Positions 11,200 through 23,021 of a stretch of DNA of 64,000 bases are shown here, piece by piece (within the stretch, counting starts at the first letter, position 1; each line of letters begins with the position of its first letter). Location: assembly GCA_037178975.1 (NCBI GenBank), contig JASJZH010000001.1, forward strand, positions 3,596,001-3,660,000, given 5' to 3'. The position numbers and the translations under genes were made by a program. This DNA comes from Oscheius tipulae. Taxonomy: Eukaryota; Nematoda; Chromadorea; Rhabditida; Rhabditidae. The notes beneath the pieces are model-generated. The model was given only the letters and a program-made list of their open reading frames with translations. It was not told the DNA's origin and did not search any database.

Positions 11200-13810
11200 A
11201 TGTCTGACGACGAATGGCATTACACCCAAGGCGAAAGGAATGCCCCTAGTGCCAGATTCCCTAGCTGTGGATTCGCAGCACCTCTATCAAGTTAGTTTCC
11301 AATGTTATCCAAGACAAAGTTTGACTTTTTAGATTACGCACAGCCGTCCGCCCCTACGACGAACAACAGATTATCCCAGATGAGCAACGGCTTCGGCTTG
11401 GACAAGAGCAGTCAGCCTTTCCCCGGCAGCACTTCTTTCAGAAATTCGACGACTGGCTCTGTATTTGGATTGCCCAACCACAACAAGAAGGCCGATGGAT
11501 TTGGTTCGAACAAGTCAGCATTCGATGGTCCCAATTTCAAGGATAGCCCATTCACAAAATCGGGTTTTGCCTCTATTGAAACTGCCTCCAATTATGGCAA
11601 TCCTCGCTTTCGTCTCAAAAATTACTTTTTTTCAGATAACCAGAGGAGCAAGTCTAGCGATGGCTGCCGCTGTTGTGGTGAACCCGGCCACTTCGCCAAG
11701 GAATGTCTCCAGCCGGCCCTTTCAAACGACGGCTGCCATCGATGTGGAGGAGCTCGTCACATCGCGAAAGATTGTTCCCAGCCATGTGCTCCTTCTACCG
11801 ACCCCTGCAAGTTCTGTAACGACGTTGGCCACTGGCAGAAGGAATTTTCCAAGGTTCTATGCTATAACAACCACCAGAATGGACATTACATCACAGATTG
11901 CACCGCTCCTTGTGAGTTTCCTTCTACCCTCATTGACTGTTATGATTATGACCGTCCCAATGCTATACTTTAATTGATTCCAGGTTCCAACTGCAAACAG
12001 CACGGTCATATGCCGCGTGAGTGCTCTCAGCCCAAGATTAAAACCTGTAGAAATTGTGGACAGGAGGGACACTTTGCTTCAGTTTGCCAGGAGCCGCCGA
12101 AGTCTCGCGAAGACGGACAAAAGCCTCCATCGACTTTCATTAGGGAGGATGAGGAGCTCGATGAGCTCTTTAAGACCGCACTGCATGGAGGTCAAATGTT
12201 CGAGCGATTCTATTCTGCTGATTACGATATCACCGGCAAACTGGAGGATAACGTCAAAATGTTCTATTTGTTCGAGGAGCTCGGCCTGCATGTACGTATT
12301 CTGAAGAACATCGGTATTTGCGGATACGTGAAGCCGACTCCTGTTCAGCAGCTTTCGATGCCCATTATTAAATCTGGCTTGTGTCTTTCGAACTGCCTAA
12401 TATTACGTAAATCTAGGCACTGATCTTATTGCATGCAGTCAAACTGGATCTGGCAAAACTGCCGCATATCTCATTCCCACTATGGACGACTGTCATCAGA
12501 AAGGAGATTATGGTACTGGGGAACAGAACTGCCACCCAAGGTATCGCAGTTTCCAAGTCTTACATACCTTCTTTTTAAACTTCTCGTTATTGTGCCCACA
12601 CGCGAGCTTGCCGTTCAAGTTTATAATGAAAGCCGTAAGTATGGCTATATGACGCCGATAACGAGCATTGCTGTCTACGGCGGCACCTCCGTTGCTGCCC
12701 AAAGGAATCAGCTAAAACTTGGAAAGACCATCGTTGCTGCCACTCTTGGTCGCCTCAAGCAGTTCATTGAAGAGGTATAGCTTTGTTTCAATTTGAGTGA
12801 CACGATCCTTAGGGTGTCATTGTTCTGGACAAGCTTCGTTACATTGTATTCGATGAAGTCGATCGTCTTCTAGAGCAAGATACCGAGAACATCATGGGAA
12901 CAATATCAGCTCACAGTCCTGAAGGTGTGCAGAAAATCATGTTCAGGTTTGTGCATTCGTTTTGTTTGGCAAATTTATTTTTAGTGCCACATTTCCCCAA
13001 GAAGTCCAAGTCCAGGCCAAAGCAATTCTGAAGCCGGACTTCATTTTTGTGACGGTCGATAAGGTGGGTGCCGCCAACAGCTGCATCACTCAGGAATTCG
13101 TCTACCTCGAATCCAAACAGAAAGAAGATGAACTCATGAAGCTGCTCGACATCGATTCAACCAACCTCATTGTTCAGTCTAACGCTAAGATTTTTGCGAA
13201 GAAGACTCTAATCTTTGTCAGCAAGAAGTACGTTTTAAGTCTAGTAGATAACATTTATTTGTTACAGGAGCTTCGTAGACGTCCTCGCCGCCACCATCTG
13301 TCAGGCTGGAGTTCCAGCTACTACCATCCACGCTGACCGCCTCCAGAATGGTATTCGTTGCGTAAACACGCTCATTCAACTTTGATTCAGAGCGCAACGA
13401 AGCTCTCAGAGATTTTGTCTATGGTCGTAAAGCCGTTCTGGTTGCCAGCGCCATCCTCGAGCGAGGTTTGGACATCAAGGGTGTTGACCTTGTTATCAAT
13501 TATGGTACGACTTCAACAACAAGTTTGTTGTTACATACATCTTGCAGATATGCCGTTCGATAATGGTCCTGCCCCTGCAATCGATCAATACGTCCACAGA
13601 ATCGGTAGAACTGGAAGAGTTGGGAACCCTGGCAGAGCTATATCTTTCATGACAGAGCGCGATCTTAAGATGGCTCCTGCTCTTGTCGCCTTGCTCAATG
13701 ACTCCGGCCAAGTCGTTCCCGATTGGTTGGCTGAAGCCGCCAAAGGAGGAGATGCTAGCACTCTTTTCGGAGAAACTGCTGCTCGAGCTGGTGACGAAGA
13801 GAATTGGTGA
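11200..13810 (+). CDS. Vasa/GLH-like CCHC-zinc-knuckle DEAD-box RNA helicase (divergent, possibly decaying)
   Basis: N-terminal Ser/Asn/Gly-rich segment, then about six CCHC zinc knuckles between 11660 and 12095 (CRCCGEPGHFAKEC, CHRCGGARHIAKDC, CRNCGQEGHFASVC intact; the third ends in F and not C, the fourth has lost its second Cys, the fifth is short), then a DEAD-box core: GYVKPTPVQQ (Q motif), SQTGSGKT, PTRELAVQ, SATFP, ERGLDI and HRIGRTGR. This is the order of nematode GLH/Vasa proteins, which organise germ granules. Oddities: motif II is DEVD (12852-12863); motif Ib is ATLGRL, not ATPGRL; the intron at 12377-12416 must use a GC donor; the one at 12541-12578 ends in AA and not AG. TGA at 13808, AATAAA at 13849. 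It may be a diverged paralogue or an early pseudogene. Confidence 0.85.
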
Positions 13811-14165
13811 TCTTTTTCCTTTTTGTTTATTCCGGTTGTTTTACTTCCAATAAACTTACGAGTCAAAAAGTTTGTGTTGGTTGACCTCAGAGCTGTGACC
13901 AAACTGTCTGTATTCTCAAAAAGTTCCTTCCAATGTGTGTTTGTCGTCCAATGTCAAATAGCACTTCACCTGAAACACGTGCGGGTGCGTTCCTCTCTCA
14001 ATGTTCGCGCGACACTTTGACATCGTCTCTCGGATGCTTTTTCTGCTGTTTCACAGCACGAAAAAAGATTCGTTTAGCTCGGCAGCCGATTCTTTTTGTT
14101 CTGATCCTTTCTCCCTCTTTTCTATTTGTTCTGAGTTTATCGTTTTATGACAATCATCGAAGTAC

Positions 14166-14312
14166 ATGAGTCAGCTAGCGAACTTCTTCCGCAGGGGCCG
14201 TGGCCTCATTTCGGAGCGATCGATGTCGGATCTCACATCCACTACAGGCCAGCCAATTAAATCTTTTTCCATTGTCCCTTTCCCAAACTTTGACGGCGCA
14301 GTTCGGCACTAG
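14166..14312 (+). CDS. Short ORF, hypothetical (48 residues)
   Basis: Starts MSQLANFFRRGRG and ends DGAVRH, then TAG. Composition (SERSMSDLTSTTG) looks protein-like, more than the surrounding C/T-rich DNA. It may be a micropeptide, or the first exon of a longer gene whose later exons I could not find. No family recognised. Confidence 0.25.
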   Translation: MSQLANFFRRGRGLISERSMSDLTSTTGQPIKSFSIVPFPNFDGAVRH

Positions 14313-17026
14313 CGTTGTTGACACTGCTCGCTGAGCTGGCTCTCCTCATCAGTAAAGTCACTTGCCAACAAAACCATCCGTCCTCTCGCAGTCTTTTCCC
14401 AACCACTTGTTGCTGGCCTGACGCGGATATTTTGGCCAGGTTTGAAACGCCTGTACGCGCCATTGCAGCAATCGACTCTAAATGCTCTGACCTTTCTTTT
14501 GATTTTTGAGGGTTCAGACCGAGGATCACACACAATTAGGTGCTCAGATTAGTTGCAGTACAGCCACAAAAATAGGTGAACATGGCTAGCAAGTGATCTC
14601 ACAGCGCCTTTTTGTATTGAATGGCGTTTTTTACTAGCGACATGGCAGGGGTTAAATTCCAGAGTTTGTGAGAAAGTTTATCCAGTTCTTGTTGACTCGT
14701 CTGTCAGGAAGTGCCACCGGTTGAATCTTGGAACCCTTCATTTCTTCCCCAAAACTTTGCTCCCGAATCTGTTTTGATTCCCCCATCCTTATAAAACTCC
14801 CCTTCAAAAAGTTCTCTCACCAAATATGCCGTCAGTTGTGTAAACAGATAGGCAAACTAAACGGACGAAAAGAGTCGGTGGCTTGTTCAGGCACCCATAT
14901 GGGTTTGTACAGGCAGATCTCTCTCACGACGTCGAGTTCCGTGGGAACATCTCGATTCGTTTCCGTCTTTCCCCGAAATACTCTTCGAACGCCATTTATT
15001 TTCAAGGGAGCTGACCTTGAAGTCAAATTCCCTTATCTTTCACCGACGAGCCCCTCCCAGTCGGTCATTTTCGCGCCTTCTGTTCTCGAATTTCAAGTCA
15101 AACACCTTCCTACAGAAAGTCAATTCTGTGCCTATTTGCCCTTCGCTCTGACCGTAAAAACAACTGATTTGCATTCGGAGAGACAGTCTCCGGTTTTAGC
15201 TGACAGCCGTTCTGACAGCTCCGGTTATTTTCAGTCTGCCGCCGGCTGGCAAAAGATTGTCCCAATCGACCCGGAACGACCCTTCCCATTATGGAACCAA
15301 TTAGGTCCTTCTCTGAATATCTGTTTAGATCCGCCGGTTCCGTGCTTTCACTGTCAGTTGTGTTGCCTTTAGAGAAAAGACAACTGGTATGACTGCCAGA
15401 CAAACCGGGCGGTCAGGACACCAATATCCTCTCTTCTCTTCCTGTGACCGTGACCTAAGAGACTAGTTGTGTCATATTTTCCATCTCGACACTTGGTAGA
15501 CTCTCCAAAGCAATAACCTTTTGTGTTCGATTCAATTCCCACTCCCACTCACAAATCCCATGTTCGTGTTGCCTGCTGTGCTGTAAAACTGTGGCAGCGC
15601 TCCGCCTCGACGAAGGTTTGTGTATAAAAGTCAAAGAGATTCGGGAATCCGGCTTCCGACCGAGGTCAACCGCCTCTCTTAGACGTGTTCTTTTCAAGTC
15701 ATAAATCTCATCTTTACCACCATCAGGCAGCTGTTTCTCGCCGTTTGTTTGGCGTTTTGGCTTCGACTGTGAGATTAATGTTGCGATCTTTTGTCGCCCC
15801 TCCTTCTAGTCAGGTGAGGAAGAGCTGGAAGACCAGTAGTCACTTGTCTCAAACTGATCTCTTCCTTTTCTCCCTTGTCTTGGAAGCTCGTACCATGAAC
15901 CATTTTCAGTTAGACCCAAATAGAACCCTTGAGAATCCACTACGTAGAGACGATGTTAAACTATTAGCTAACTGGAAGAAAACAGAATATTCTCTGACAT
16001 GTTGGCCAAGTGACGAAAGGGCAATCTGTCACGGGTGGTTTTCCAATCCGTCTGAGCGGATCAGTTCTTGTCTTCCGATCGAGGAGGTCTCGGTATTCTC
16101 TCTTAAAAACATGTTAGTATCGAAAAGAGTTGCCAGGAACCGGTTCCGAGATCCCGATCAAAATGCCCTTCATGCATCACATTCTGTCGTAAATGTTTAT
16201 TGGACTTTCTCCCATTTCCCCTTTCACCTGTATTGTATTGAAAAATGAAGCAGAGGAGTTGAATCAGCTCGTCAAACAAAAAAGATTGATCGGGAATGAT
16301 CGTCGGCCCACTTTTCCATAATCTTCCTCTTGAAAACTTGTTGAACAGACTGATCTCCGGAGTGTAAGAAACCGAATAGCCTCATCAATGTGATATGCTC
16401 TTGCCGTTCGCACTATATAGTCTCTGCCTGTTTTCCTTTTCTTGAAAAAAACAAAACTAAGAGATCTGTCCGTGAGATCTCTTTACACCTGGCGACCTTT
16501 CCTGACCTTGGACACAGCCGTCTCGAGAAGCGGGTTCTGTGGGGATATTTCCCTTCTGGAACCAGTCACACTCTCGGTTTCAGTCTGTTTCGCTCTTCAT
16601 TCTTCGATAAAAAAAGGCCGATGAGTCAATGGATTGAACACACGCGATCTTGAGATATGACTCATTCACTTCGCATAACAACTCTAGAAACTAACTTTTC
16701 TTGTTTGATTGTTTTTCGGAACAGAGAGCGACACGCGGAATGGAAGAGAGTCGGGCGCAGGTATGTAAGCGGCCTTCCGGGGTCAGACTGCATGCCGTTT
16801 ACAACTTTTTGTGACTAGGCGGCAAAGTTTCACGTCTACTTTTTCCCCTTTATGGTCGAAAAGTATAACTTCTTGCTTAGAGATTTTCTTTCCCCTTCAG
16901 CTGATCATTAAAAGCTTATCAGTGACGACAGCCGAGTCCGTCTGTTTCCCAACCAACTTTTGTCAGTTTTCCTTGCTCTAATTTTTCAGACTTTCCTACA
17001 AAAAGCGAACACTGTAAATGTGTCAT

Positions 17027-17094
17027 TTTCCGACCTCTAAACTCGGTAGTCGGTGGTGTTCACACCACCGACTACCGAGTTTAGAGGTCGGAAA
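17027..17094. repeat. Perfect 68-base palindrome (33-base arms, 2-base centre)
   Basis: Positions 17027-17059 are the exact reverse complement of 17062-17094, with only TC between. It would extrude as a cruciform or give a very stable RNA hairpin. It lies in noncoding DNA about 570 bases before the bli-4 start. A sequencing or assembly fold-back artefact is an alternative. Confidence 0.9.
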
Positions 17095-17663
17095 TCGCCC
17101 AGAGCAAATAGTCCAATCTTCCAGTCTATCAACTCTCTGTTGTTTCCAAGACATATTTCATCAACCACCTGTGCCATATGCGACCAGCTGTCGGAACCGT
17201 CTTCGTGACGCCTTCCCTCACGAGCTTTAATAAGCGAGAATGTCTGTGAGAGAACCTTCTATTTGTCCAGCTCTTTGACCACACGTGTCCCTCTCCCCCC
17301 CTGACAAAAACTCTCGATAATAACTCCCTTGTTTTTATGTTTCATTGTTCTGTTTCAGGTTCGACCCGCCTCGCCATCTTTGATATTATAAGACTCGAAG
17401 ATCAAGAAAATGTGCTAGAGAGTCAGGGAGCACAACCGACAGAGGTTAGTCGCATTTTGAGGATTGAGAGAATGGCCGTATCTTTGCTCTAAACAGCTGT
17501 CTGATCTCTGCGGTCTCATCCGTAAAGCCTCGGAAGAAAGTTTCTGAACAGAAGTGAAGTCTACCAAAGATTAATTAGGAATCGAATAGTGCAAACAAAT
17601 TTTTTCATAGATAGTTCAAAAGGCAAAAGCAATCAAAAAGTTTTAGTTTATTCGCTAGTCACG

Positions 17664-20600
17664 ATGCGGACGGGTACTTGTGCTATACTATTGTTGAGCA
17701 GTTTCTACTGTATATACTCGAACGAACACGACTCTGTAAGTCCAACTTTCCATGCTATCACAACAACAACTTAGATATGTACTGATCAAGAAGGCGACAC
17801 CTGCGAAGATGTCCATCACACAGTTATTCGACTCGCGAAACGGGACGACGATATGGCGCGTCGGATAGCAGACGACCATGGGATGGTTGTGAAGGGCAAT
17901 CCGTTCCTTGACGATCGTCACTACTTTCTCTACCATGCGGACGAGCAGCGGTCTCGGAGACACAAGAGAGACATCCACAGTCGACTCGAAAGTCATCCGG
18001 ACGTCGAATGGTTCGGAGCACAGAGAGCCAAGCGGAGATCGAAGAGAGACTACGTTTATTCGGATGCCGAGGTGTCACATGGAATCTCAAAACGAGATAC
18101 CTTCCAACAGACCGGAAATAGGAGCAGTCGACAGGCCCAGCAGAATCTGCCAATTCCTCATCTACCATGGCCCGATCCACTATACCAGGACCAGTGGTAC
18201 TTGGTGAGTTTTGACGTTCTATTTCTTATTTTTTACCTCTCTAATGAGACGAATTGGAAAGTTCGCATGATTGTGCTAGAAACAAAAACACCGAGCCTCT
18301 GCAAAATACAGTAACAATATATGTCGTCGAATTGACGGCACAGCAGGCATTTTATGAAGCAAGAATTTCAGGTGGGTCGAGCAGTCGGCGGCTGGGACAT
18401 GAATGTGCGACCGGCCTGGGAGATGGGCTACGCGGGAAGAAACGTCGCCATCTCGATCCTCGACGACGGAATTCAGCGCGACCATCCGGATCTGGCAGCC
18501 AACTACGATCCACAGGCCAGTACAGACATCAACGACCACGACGACGATCCGACGCCGCAGAACAATGGCGACAACAAGCACGGAACTCGTTGTGCTGGAG
18601 AGGTAGCAGCCTTGGCTGGAAACAACGAATGTGGAGTCGGAGTGGCTTTCAAGAGCAAGATTGGAGGAGTCAGGATGTTGGACGGAGCTGTGTCGGACAG
18701 TGTCGAAGCAGCAGCCCTCTCGCTCAACCAAAATCACATTGACATCTATTCGGCCAGTTGGGGACCAGAAGACGACGGCAAAACGTTCGATGGACCCGGT
18801 CCTTTGGCCAGAGAAGCCTTCTACAAGGGAATCAAGAATGGTCGAGGCGGAAAGGGCAACATCTTTGTCTGGGCCAGTGGAAATGGAGGCTCACGACAGG
18901 ATTCCTGTTCTGCTGATGGCTACACGACGTCCGTCTACACATTGTCCATCTCCTCGGCTACCTTCGACAATCATCGTCCCTGGTATCTGGAAGAGTGTCC
19001 GTCGACCATCGCCACGACTTACAGTTCCGCGAACATCAATCAGCCAGCCATTGTGACAGTCGACGTGCCGAGAGGATGTACAAAAATGCACACGGGTACT
19101 TCGGCCAGTGCTCCGCTGGCAGCTGGAATCATTGCTCTAGCTCTGGAAGCCAATCCGGCTCTGACCTGGAGAGACATGCAACACATTGTGCTCCGGACAG
19201 CCAACGCCGAGCCACTGCTTAACAATCCCGGCTGGTCGGTGAACGGAGTCGGTCGAAAGGTCAGCAACAAGTTCGGCTATGGGATAATGGACGGAGCGGG
19301 GCTGGTCAAAATGGCCAAGACGTGGAAGATGGTTCCCGAACAGCACATCTGCACCTACGAGTATAAGCTGGCTGCTCCTAATCCTCGACCAATCACCGGA
19401 CGATTCCAGCTTAACTTCACACTTGAGGTTTGTTCTTATGCACATTGAATTAACCGAGAAAGTTTAGGTGAATGGCTGTGAGTCGGGCACGCCTGTTCTC
19501 TACCTGGAACATGTCCAAGTTCACGCGACTGTCCGCTATTCGAAAAGAGGAGACCTCAAACTGACGCTGTTCTCGCCAGCTGGAACCAGATCGGTCCTTC
19601 TGCCGCCTCGACCACAAGACTTCAACAGCAACGGCTTCCACAAATGGCCCTTCCTTTCGGTCCAACAATGGGGAGAAGATCCTCGAGGAACGTGGATTCT
19701 CATGGTCGAGAGTGTCACCAACAATCCTCAAGCCACGGGTAGGTCTTTTTCAGTTTGCAACTGAGTAAGTATAGGTACATTCCACGACTGGACACTGCTG
19801 CTCTACGGGACAGCTGCGCCAGCCCAACTCGGAGACAAGATTCATCCGCCGACGCCACAGACTGTCTTAAGTCGAGTACACGATTTGACGAGCCAGGTGC
19901 GCGCCTATTTCACCTTTACCGGCTCAAAATAAGGGAAGCGAATTCCCCTCCATCGAGTAAATATCTCTCGTTCAACTCACGTTTTACTTTTAAAAGAGAC
20001 GAGAGATGTTGCCTCGGAATGTTCGACCGCTATTTCACTAGCTTTGAGTGTTGATGTTCATGCATGTGTCGGCTTGTTTTCTTCTAACTTGTGATAATAG
20101 CATGTATTCGGTCCTTACGTCTTCTCTTTCTCTCTCATCTAACACGTCCGTCCACACACTGTTTGGGATTGGTGATTGCAGCGGAGACCGAAGAGACCGA
20201 CAGCCTTCTCCCGCGTCCGACAGATGCCCATCCCGACTCGTGGCCCAGCCCATTCGGGCACTTTCTCAGGCTTTTCTTCTGCCTCTCCTCCTGCCTCTTT
20301 CGGACAATGGGTACTCAATCCTCGAGTCGGACAGTGGATCTGGACTGTCTTCCCACGACAGCGTCGAGAACATCGACGTCGACGACATCGTCGCTCTATC
20401 TAATGGGTTGCACGAGGTACACATCCCCCAGGCACTAGATTCCCAGTTAAGAGGATGACTGCCCCCTTTCGAACTCTTTTGCATGACCCAAACAAGGTGT
20501 AATGTGTCTGATTGGGGTGTTCACAAGGTGCCCGTATACATAAAGTTCCTCAAGTAGACACATTACGAACTATTGAAAGACGGGGACTTCTGCTCTAAGT

Positions 20601-23021
20601 TGCGCAACTTTCTCGCTTAGCTTGAGCACCCCTGAACAGTCGAGAAGACTCTATGTTGGTGGTGGGCTAAGTGTCACTGACAGTCGTCCTCTTTTCCCCT
20701 ATTTTCCCTCTTTCAACACCAAATCTCCTCTGCAGATCTCACTCCCCGGGGTGTTGATGGTGCTGCAAGGAGGAGTTCTCGTGGTCATTACCATGGCCGC
20801 CTTTCTATCCTGTCGCCGCTCGTCACCGCCTCCTCCTCCTCTTCCTCCAACACCTCCGCCTCCCTCCTAAGTTTTTTTGGGTTAAACAACAAATCCCTGT
20901 GATTCTTCCCCTGTGATGAGTGCCGTGATCATTCCTCCCTTTTCCTTCTAAAACATGGGTATTCAAGCATTCGAGTGTGATTTTTTTTTCTCTTTTTCTC
21001 TAGTCATGTCTCTACCCTCTGAAACCCTGTCGGTTTTGGTCATTCATTCAATGTGAACAGTCTGTCCACGAAAGACTGTCTGACCATAACAGTCTTATTA
21101 AAAGCATGGACACGTAACTTTACCGATCCTAACTTTTAGTCTAATCCCAAAATGATGTGTCTTTCTTTAGTCATCCCTGGCTCCGTCGAATTCCGACCGT
21201 CTGAAGAGTTATTTCTCCTCGTTTTTCACCAAAATGTTCGGCGGGGCTGTGTGATTTTCCCCCTTTGACGTTTTAGTGTGTGTTTTTTCGGGTGCGAGGG
21301 TGGAGACAGGACTCTCTCTCTGGTTAAGCTTTATATTCTCCCGCCTTTTCAGAAGAACCATTAGGGCACACAAGCAAGACACACTTTCTCTCTCACACGA
21401 CAGTATTCATCCTTCCTCTCTCTATAGTAATTTATGACCCTCCTCCTCTTGTGCATGTTCTAGTCACCATCATCAGAGATCGTCTGTTTGTACCATATTC
21501 CGTGCCTTTTCAGACAACCAGTTCTGTGAATAAAGATTTCTTTGTCGTCGGTGATGGATTCGTGTTTGTGGTTGTGGGCAAGTGGTGATGGAATGCTTCC
21601 TTTTACATGTTCTCTTTGGTCAAATAGCGGTCGAACACGGGAATTGGGGCTAGGGGAATATACGGTAGTTTCAGAGAGTAAGAATTGGTCGGTAGGAGGA
21701 GACATGCTGCCCGATTTGCCATTTTGTGTGACTCGCATCGGTTCAGATCGTAGAATGAGTAAGAGATCGGATGGATAAGTTGTAACTGAAAATACGTGTA
21801 ACTTTAGACGGAGGGAAGGAATCACCGCATGATCTCGCACTTAGACATTTTTCATTGACACAACAGGGAAGAAACAGTCAGACAGATAGTCATTGTAGCA
21901 ATATGGGTCCTATTGGACCTCTTCAAGACATCGAATAACAGTCATTTTCTCCTACAGTGACCGATTGGAAAGCGATTCTTCCTCCTATCATCAACAGACT
22001 CTCGTTCTTTTCAGACAGACCATACGGAGCCAATCTCTTTCGGAGACTTGCAATCGGCCGGAGACTGCCACGAAGAATGCAAACAAGGCTGTACCGAGCC
22101 CCGATCTGCCACAGCCTGCTTCAGTTGCAAGACTCTCACTCAAACGATGAGAAATAAGGCTGGCAATGGTTTCAAGTGAGATCAAGCCCAAACCTTATAA
22201 GAAGGCAATTAAGATGCGTGACAAAGTGTGAAGATACGTACTATCTGGACGGAGACAACTGCAAGATGTGTTCTCCTCACTGCCACACGTGTACGGAGGC
22301 CGAAGTCTGCGAAACTTGTCCCGGTTCTCAGCTTCTGATCGATGTCAAAAGTACTGGACAGATCTTCCATGGACAATGTGTCGACAAGTGCCCAGATGAT
22401 CTCGTGGCTGATTGTGAGAGAACTTGACAGGAGTTAACAAACTATGAATTCAGACGAGACCAGTGTGATTCAAGCCAGGTGTATCTACAAAAAGGACAAA
22501 TGTGGTTCTGGCTACTACATCGACGCCGTTGGAAAGTGTGGACAGTGTGACGACGCCTGTGAGCTGTGTCATGGACCAGGTATTCCTTTTTCGAATATCC
22601 TCGATTCTGTCTCTTTCAGGCGCATTGAGCTGTGATACATGTGCCAAGGGTTACGGTAATAGGTCGACTAGTTACTGTAGACCTTGCTGTGCTTCGGGGG
22701 AGAATCCAGACACGACACGCTGTGAGGACTGTTCCCCGAATGCCAAGTATTTGAACCGTCATTCGACATCGAGTTCAATCTTCTCTTTCGTCTGGATTTT
22801 GGTCATCATTATTGTCATAATCGTCTTGGTTGCTCTCTGTGTCTGCCTCCGAGAGGATAAAAAACAGTTCGAGTAGGTTCAAAATTTCGTTCGGATAACC
22901 ACTAGGATTCAGATACTCTCCTCTGTACAATGGAAGTTCGGACAAAGTTCAGCTTATGAACCAAATGGCCGACTCGTCAGACAGTGAAGACGAGCTGAAA
23001 ATAGTTAGACAAGAGATTTAG
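17664..23021 (+). CDS. bli-4: BLI-4-type furin/kexin proprotein convertase, type I membrane form
   Basis: Secretory-pathway Ser endoprotease cutting proproteins after paired basic residues; in C. elegans bli-4 processes cuticle collagens. Signal peptide (MRTGTCAILLLSSFYC), propeptide with KR sites and the activation site RRSKR|D, then the S8 domain: LDDGIQRDH (Asp), KHGTRCAGE (His), ASGNGG (oxyanion Asn), GTSASAPLA (Ser). The P domain runs to about 19890 (NGCESGTPVLYL, FHDWTLLLYGT). After a roughly 2-kb intron come the Cys-rich exons (22018-22757; GDCHEECKQGC, CHTCTEAEVCETC) and a transmembrane helix (WILVIIIVIIVLVALC). The cytosolic tail carries YSPL and SDSEDE, like the tyrosine and acidic-cluster TGN sorting signals of furin. 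Stop TAG at 23019. The 2-kb intron contains possible alternative 3' exons. Poly(A) signal near 23273. Confidence 0.95.
20736..20870 (+). CDS. Possible alternative terminal exon of bli-4
   Basis: Inside the large bli-4 intron, a CTGCAG acceptor is followed by an open frame of 44 codons to a stop: ISLPGVL, then a hydrophobic stretch (LMVLQGGVLVVITMAAFLSC), two Arg, and a proline-rich end (SSPPPPPLPPTPPPPS). This looks like a single membrane span with a short cytosolic tail. C. elegans bli-4 makes several proteins with alternative C termini, so this could be one. A separate acceptor and open stretch at 20182-20400 is less convincing. No transcript evidence is available here. Confidence 0.35.
   Translation: MSLPGVLMVLQGGVLVVITMAAFLSCRRSSPPPPPLPPTPPPPS

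Larger units (their letters stand above)
13811..17663. other. Gene-poor, pyrimidine-rich region upstream of bli-4
   Basis: Almost 3.9 kb between the helicase and the bli-4 start. Long open frames at 14728-15372 and 15685-16248 lack recognisable domains and are explained by C/T-rich composition, which is poor in stop codons. It holds a 48-codon ORF (14166-14312) and a perfect palindrome (17027-17094). Distal promoters, 5'UTR exons and enhancers of bli-4 are the likely contents; none can be pinpointed. Confidence 0.4.

Noticed and set aside
14728-15372. 214-codon plus-strand ORF
   Set aside because: Low stop-codon density is explained by C/T-rich sequence; no domain or splice support.
15685-16248. 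187-codon plus-strand ORF
   Set aside because: Same composition effect; no recognisable protein features.
20176-20458. Exon-like frames after a ttgcag acceptor in the bli-4 intron
   Set aside because: Three overlapping frames, none with a clear domain or conserved tail; kept only as a possibility within the bli-4 entry.
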